This document shows, one piece after another, positions 7,674 to 9,921 of a stretch of 9,921 nucleotides of DNA. The notes under the pieces were generated by a model, which saw only the letters and a list, made by a program, of their open reading frames with translations, made no database searches and was not told where the DNA came from. Numbering within the stretch: position 1 is the first letter of the stretch; every line of letters begins with the position of its first letter. The DNA is from Planctomycetota bacterium (GTDB lineage Bacteria; Planctomycetota; Planctomycetia; Pirellulales; UBA7805): positions 1-9,921 of the forward strand of contig JAUWIQ010000037.1 in NCBI GenBank assembly GCA_030605285.1, written 5' to 3'. Both the position numbers and the translations under genes were made by a program.

Positions 7674-7711
7674 CGGATTTTTACAGACGTTCTAAAAAGA
7701 CCAAAAATCCG
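7674..7711. repeat. 9-bp inverted repeat with 20-nt loop
   Basis: CGGATTTTT at 7674-7682 and AAAAATCCG at 7703-7711 are perfect inverse copies; TCT-AAAA-AGA lies within the loop. It sits 125 bp upstream of the small ORF that precedes the recombinase gene. It could be a weak transcript end or an operator. No T-tract follows on the plus strand. Confidence 0.5.
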
Positions 7712-7835
7712 GAGTGGCGCGAACAGATGCAAATAGTCGATAAGTAGCTTGGTGCCGCATGCATTGACCCACCGATTGTGGCTCCGCGGATTGCACCCAA
7801 TCCTCAGCCTAGCGCCATCAAGTAGAACAGCAACT

Positions 7836-8075
7836 GTGTCTCAAGATATTAATATCTTAGCGCTGGTTAAAGGTAAAGAACGCTATGTATTTTTGTTTGA
7901 TGATGATAATCGGGGTGCCGTGTTACGGACTCTTGGGCGATACGCTTCGAATCCCGATTTGAGTTTTACTTGGTATGATGCCGCCGTGTTGTGTCAACGT
8001 ATAAGTCAGGAAGGCCAGGCGACCCCCAAGCGCTTCGATCTTCCTTTAACTACGGACAAGGACGATTTGGTCTAA
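7836..8075 (+). CDS. Small conserved-looking protein upstream of the Xer recombinase
   Basis: 79 residues from GTG 7836 (VSQDINILALVKGKERYVFLF...). An in-frame extension to GTG 7749 is open but the added residues look non-coding. The core ILALVKGKERYVFLFDDDN, then LRTLGRYASNPDLSFTWYDAAVLCQRI, is well ordered and protein-like. I recall similar short proteins in planctomycetes but cannot verify this here. No signal peptide or membrane segment, so probably cytosolic. No clear SD precedes the GTG. The gene ends 18 bp before the recombinase start, suggesting co-transcription. A 16-bp perfect palindrome covers codons 3-8. Function unknown. Confidence 0.7.
   Translation: MSQDINILALVKGKERYVFLFDDDNRGAVLRTLGRYASNPDLSFTWYDAAVLCQRISQEGQATPKRFDLPLTTDKDDLV
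7843..7858. promoter_or_regulatory. 16-bp perfect palindrome at the start of the small ORF
   Basis: AAGATATTAATATCTT is a perfect palindrome with no spacer. It starts five bases after the GTG codon of the 79-residue ORF. As DNA it is a dimeric-regulator type site; as RNA it could only form a small hairpin. It may be chance, since it encodes the ordered residues QDINIL. Confidence 0.45.
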
Positions 8076-8093
8076 CGACAGCGGCCTTCTACC

Positions 8094-8993
8094 ATGCTCG
8101 AGGCCATCGAAAGATTTGTAGAATATCTACGAGTTGAGCGAAACGCCTCTCATTTGACGCTGAAGAGTTATCGGGAAGACCTCAGCGCCCTGACCGCCCA
8201 CCTGGAAGAAACGGGCAGTCGTTGCCCCCCGCTGGCGGAGATCACGACGCTAGACCTGCGCGGATTTATCGCAGAACTTCAACAGTTCGGTTATGCCAAG
8301 TCAACAATTTCTAGACGGTTGGCCTGCCTTCGCAGTTTCTTCCGTTTTGCCGTTCGTGAGGGTTGGGTGGATTCCAACATAGCTAAACCGCTACGCAATC
8401 CGCGTTCGGGTAGGCGATTACCACATTTTTTGACCGATGAAGAAATCGGTCGTCTACTCGAGGCCCCCCCTGCCCAAACCCCTTTTGGTTTACGGGATCG
8501 TGCCCTACTCGAAACGCTGTATTCAGCAGGCCTGCGGGTGAGCGAGCTGGTCGGTCTTTCAGAAAGCGATCTAAATATGGAGGCGGGCCTGATCCGTGTG
8601 CGCGGTAAAGGTCGCAAAGAACGCTTGGGCCCACTAGGTTCGTACGCGATTTCTGCCCTGAAGAAATGGCTGCGAGTCCGTGCGCCCACAAAAGAAGCGA
8701 CAAGAGCCGATCAGGACGCAGTCTTTCTTAATCGATTTGGAAGAAGGCTAACGGCCCGTAGTGTGGGTCGGATGTTGGAAAAATATTTAAAGCTATGTGG
8801 ACTCGATCAGCGGACTAGTCCGCATACAATTCGACACAGTTTCGCCACGCATCTGCTCAATCGAGGAGCAGATATTCGTAGTGTTCAAGAGCTGCTCGGC
8901 CACAAAAGCCTGATTACAACGCAAATCTATACCCATGTAAGTACGACCAAATTACGCGAAGTTTACGAGAGTGCCCATCCGCGAGCTGGCTGA
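8094..8993 (+). CDS. xerC: Tyrosine recombinase of the XerC/XerD family
   Basis: 299 residues, the standard Xer length. The N-terminal core-binding SAM-like domain spans about 1-90 ([26 protein letters not shown]...). The catalytic domain spans about 110-295 and has the complete set: R148 (SAGLRVSEL), K172 (GKGRKER), H244 and R247 ([14 protein letters not shown]), H270 (LGHKSL) and nucleophile Y279 (TTQIYTHV). Xer enzymes resolve chromosome dimers at dif during division. The compact sequence and single-copy-style context suggest a housekeeping Xer rather than an integron or phage integrase. Whether it is XerC or XerD cannot be settled from this window. ATG 8094 follows the small ORF stop by 18 bp. 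I see no dif-like 28-mer nearby. Confidence 0.95.
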   Translation: MLEAIERFVEYLRVERNASHLTLKSYREDLSALTAHLEETGSRCPPLAEITTLDLRGFIAELQQFGYAKSTISRRLACLRSFFRFAVREGWVDSNIAKPLRNPRSGRRLPHFLTDEEIGRLLEAPPAQTPFGLRDRALLETLYSAGLRVSELVGLSESDLNMEAGLIRVRGKGRKERLGPLGSYAISALKKWLRVRAPTKEATRADQDAVFLNRFGRRLTARSVGRMLEKYLKLCGLDQRTSPHTIRHSFATHLLNRGADIRSVQELLGHKSLITTQIYTHVSTTKLREVYESAHPRAG

Positions 8994-9010
8994 GCCACGA
9001 GCCCTGCTGG

Positions 9011-9640
9011 TCAGACAAGATTTCGCCGGACGGCCCACACGGCGGCCTGCGTACGGTCGGAAACACGGACCTTGCGGAGGATGTTCTGGACGTGTTCCTT
9101 GACCGTTTCAATACTGATGCGTAGAGAATTCGCAATTTCACGATTGCTCAGCCCCAGTGCAATATGACGCAACACCTGGGATTCCCGGCTAGTCAGCGGG
9201 ACATCATCACCCGCCTGTTGCTTAGATCCCAAGGTGGCGGCAATATTGAATAAAAGTCCCGACTCGACCGGTGATTCACCGTTTGCAGCCGCTTGGACAA
9301 CACGGATCAACTCCTCACGACCGGTTCCCTTCGTTACATAATCACTGGCACCCAAGGCGAGGGCCCGGGCGACATAGGTGGGATTATCGTAGGTTGAAAG
9401 GATAACGATTGGAATCTCGGGAAGAAGCTGCTTAATTTCTTCCAAAGCATCCAAGCCACTATTGTCATTCATACGCACATCCAACAGCACAACATCGGGC
9501 TTTTGTTCGAGTGTTTTTTTAACAGCTTCTTTTGCATCTGCCGCTTCTGCAACGATTTGGATGTCCGTTTCGGCAAACAGTCCCGACAGCCCCGATCGCA
9601 CCATTTGATGATCGTCTGCTACCAGTACGGATATACTCAT
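9011..9640 (-). CDS. NarL/FixJ-family response regulator
   Basis: 209 residues from ATG 9640; TTG 9646 adds two residues, but GAG seven bases before the ATG favours 9640. The receiver domain spans 1-118 with acidic pair D9-D10, phospho-acceptor D54 in VVLLDVRMND, S82 in VILSTYD and K104 in DYVTKGTGREEL. A short linker leads to a LuxR/GerE helix-turn-helix at about 147-205 (LTSRESQVLRHIALGLSNREIA...ETVKEHVQNILRKV). It should be a phosphorylation-dependent DNA-binding regulator in the cytosol. No histidine kinase is visible in the window, so the partner is either beyond the right edge or elsewhere. The gene converges on the recombinase with 17 bp between stops. Confidence 0.96.
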   Translation of the reverse strand: MSISVLVADDHQMVRSGLSGLFAETDIQIVAEAADAKEAVKKTLEQKPDVVLLDVRMNDNSGLDALEEIKQLLPEIPIVILSTYDNPTYVARALALGASDYVTKGTGREELIRVVQAAANGESPVESGLLFNIAATLGSKQQAGDDVPLTSRESQVLRHIALGLSNREIANSLRISIETVKEHVQNILRKVRVSDRTQAAVWAVRRNLV

Positions 9641-9651
9641 ATTCAAACTCT

Positions 9652-9719
9652 AAAAAAGACACTGCATCGCGGCAAGTTGTTGACCAGTACAAACCTACGA
9701 GCGGAAAAACCGCGATGCA
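9652..9719 (-). terminator. Inverted repeat plus T-tract in the response-regulator leader (attenuator or terminator)
   Basis: Reading the minus strand, TGCATCGCGG (9719-9710) is inverse to CCGCGATGCA (9672-9663), a perfect 10-bp stem with a 37-nt loop, followed after 5 nt by TTTTTT (9657-9652). This ends 11 nt before the ATG. The 5' arm can alternatively form a local hairpin GCGG-TTTTT-CCGC (9713-9701), which would exclude the long stem. The T-tract makes it terminator-like, but its place between promoter and start codon suggests an attenuator or operator. Confidence 0.5.
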
Positions 9720-9724
9720 ATCTA

Positions 9725-9753
9725 AACATATCAACACGAGGACCACAAAGCAA
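9725..9753 (-). promoter_or_regulatory. Possible sigma-70-like promoter for the response regulator
   Basis: On the minus strand TTGCTT (9753-9748) is followed after 17 bp by TATGTT (9730-9725). Matches to consensus are partial. Transcription from here would start near 9718, at the beginning of the inverted-repeat stem, so the stem would form the 5' end of the RNA. Confidence 0.3.
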
Positions 9754-9921
9754 TTAGCCCTTTCAGGGGCCGACGAGTTTTGCATCGATCCACGACCTTC
9801 AATGCGGCACCATTTTCCAAGAACTACTGCTGCTCGTGGCTGGTGCGAGTCGTAGCGAACATAACGAATCTGCGGACCATGGCAGGCGAGTTGACCCAAA
9901 TCTTTGAGGACTTCTGTTCCG
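9754..9921. other. Unassigned right edge
   Basis: A minus frame (EVLKDLGQLACHGPQIRYVRYD...) is open from the edge and continues into the response regulator out of frame until 9519, so it is probably not a gene end. A plus frame with ATG near 9879 (MAGELTQIFEDFCS) is open to the edge and could be a gene start. Neither can be decided from this window. Confidence 0.4.

Larger units (their letters stand above)
6694..7835. other. 1.1-kb segment without a recognisable gene
   Basis: No frame gives a protein I recognise. Open stretches include 6879-7226 plus (115 codons from ATG, starting MGGATPKFKAEGLHVAVLDP) and two overlapping minus frames over the same bases. At 7289-7489 plus there are 66 codons from GTG. 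The frame 7339-7587 plus is open with ATG only at 7489. The frame 7467-7736 plus is open for 89 codons (IFYVGGKVPAIRCIACNNYS) but has no usable start near its beginning. Successive plus-strand frames overlap as expected for a frameshifted relict, but no family motif links them. It is not tmRNA, RNase P RNA or SRP RNA by the conserved segments I know. Two inverted repeats inside are listed separately. Confidence 0.5.

Noticed and set aside
7843..7858. Palindrome as part of a dif site for the adjacent Xer recombinase
   Set aside because: It does not resemble the two 11-bp arms and 6-bp centre of known dif sites, and it lies inside a coding frame.
8994..9010. Terminator between the recombinase and response-regulator genes
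   Set aside because: The 17-bp gap has no stem or T-tract, so the convergent transcripts probably run into each other.
9519..9899. 126-codon minus-strand frame beginning MGQLACHGPQIRY
   Set aside because: Its second third overlaps the response regulator out of frame and reads as an Arg/Cys/Gly-rich shadow. A real gene is unlikely to end there.

Overview
The window looks like chromosomal DNA of a planctomycete, most likely of the Pirellulaceae/Gimesia type. This is inference from gene content: a DUF1573 (CGCT-motif) secreted protein, a membrane protein ending in an SHD1-like domain, a thioredoxin/NHL-propeller (NHLRC2-type) protein, a small lipoprotein ending in an ARQIEKNLG-like motif, moderate GC, weak Shine-Dalgarno sequences and roomy intergenic spaces. 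No rRNA, tRNA, CRISPR array or complete insertion sequence is visible.

Layout. Positions <1-1987 (minus) hold a thioredoxin plus six-bladed NHL propeller protein that runs off the left edge; I translated it end to end with no stop. A divergent intergenic region (1988-2382) carries a short possible leader ORF and a 14-bp direct repeat. It leads into a secreted DUF1573 protein (2383-3414, plus) whose signal-peptide region contains an 18-bp tandem duplication. Facing it is a minus-strand series: a small lipoprotein (6397-6693), an M32 metallocarboxypeptidase (4740-6260) and a DUF4242-transmembrane-SHD1 fusion (3486-4538). The gaps of 136 and 201 bp make a tight operon doubtful.

From about 6694 to 7835 (1.1 kb) I recognise no gene. 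Several frames stay open for 60-115 codons without family motifs, and there are inverted repeats; it may be a decayed gene or structured non-coding DNA. To its right a short conserved-looking protein (7836-8075) and a Xer-type tyrosine recombinase (8094-8993) lie 18 bp apart on the plus strand and are probably co-transcribed. Convergent to them, 17 bp away, is a NarL/FixJ response regulator (9011-9640, minus). Its leader holds a 10-bp inverted repeat followed by a T-tract, the best candidate here for an attenuator or terminator. The last 168 bases are unassigned.

How the genes relate. The left half is dominated by envelope proteins: a membrane-attached thioredoxin/propeller, a secreted Ig-like protein, a lipoprotein and a membrane adaptor. 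The right half holds chromosome-dimer-resolution-type recombination and signalling. There is no obvious defence system, biosynthetic cluster or mobile element. The least explained parts are the 1.1-kb orphan segment, the DUF4242-SHD1 fusion, and the leaders of the DUF1573 and response-regulator genes.
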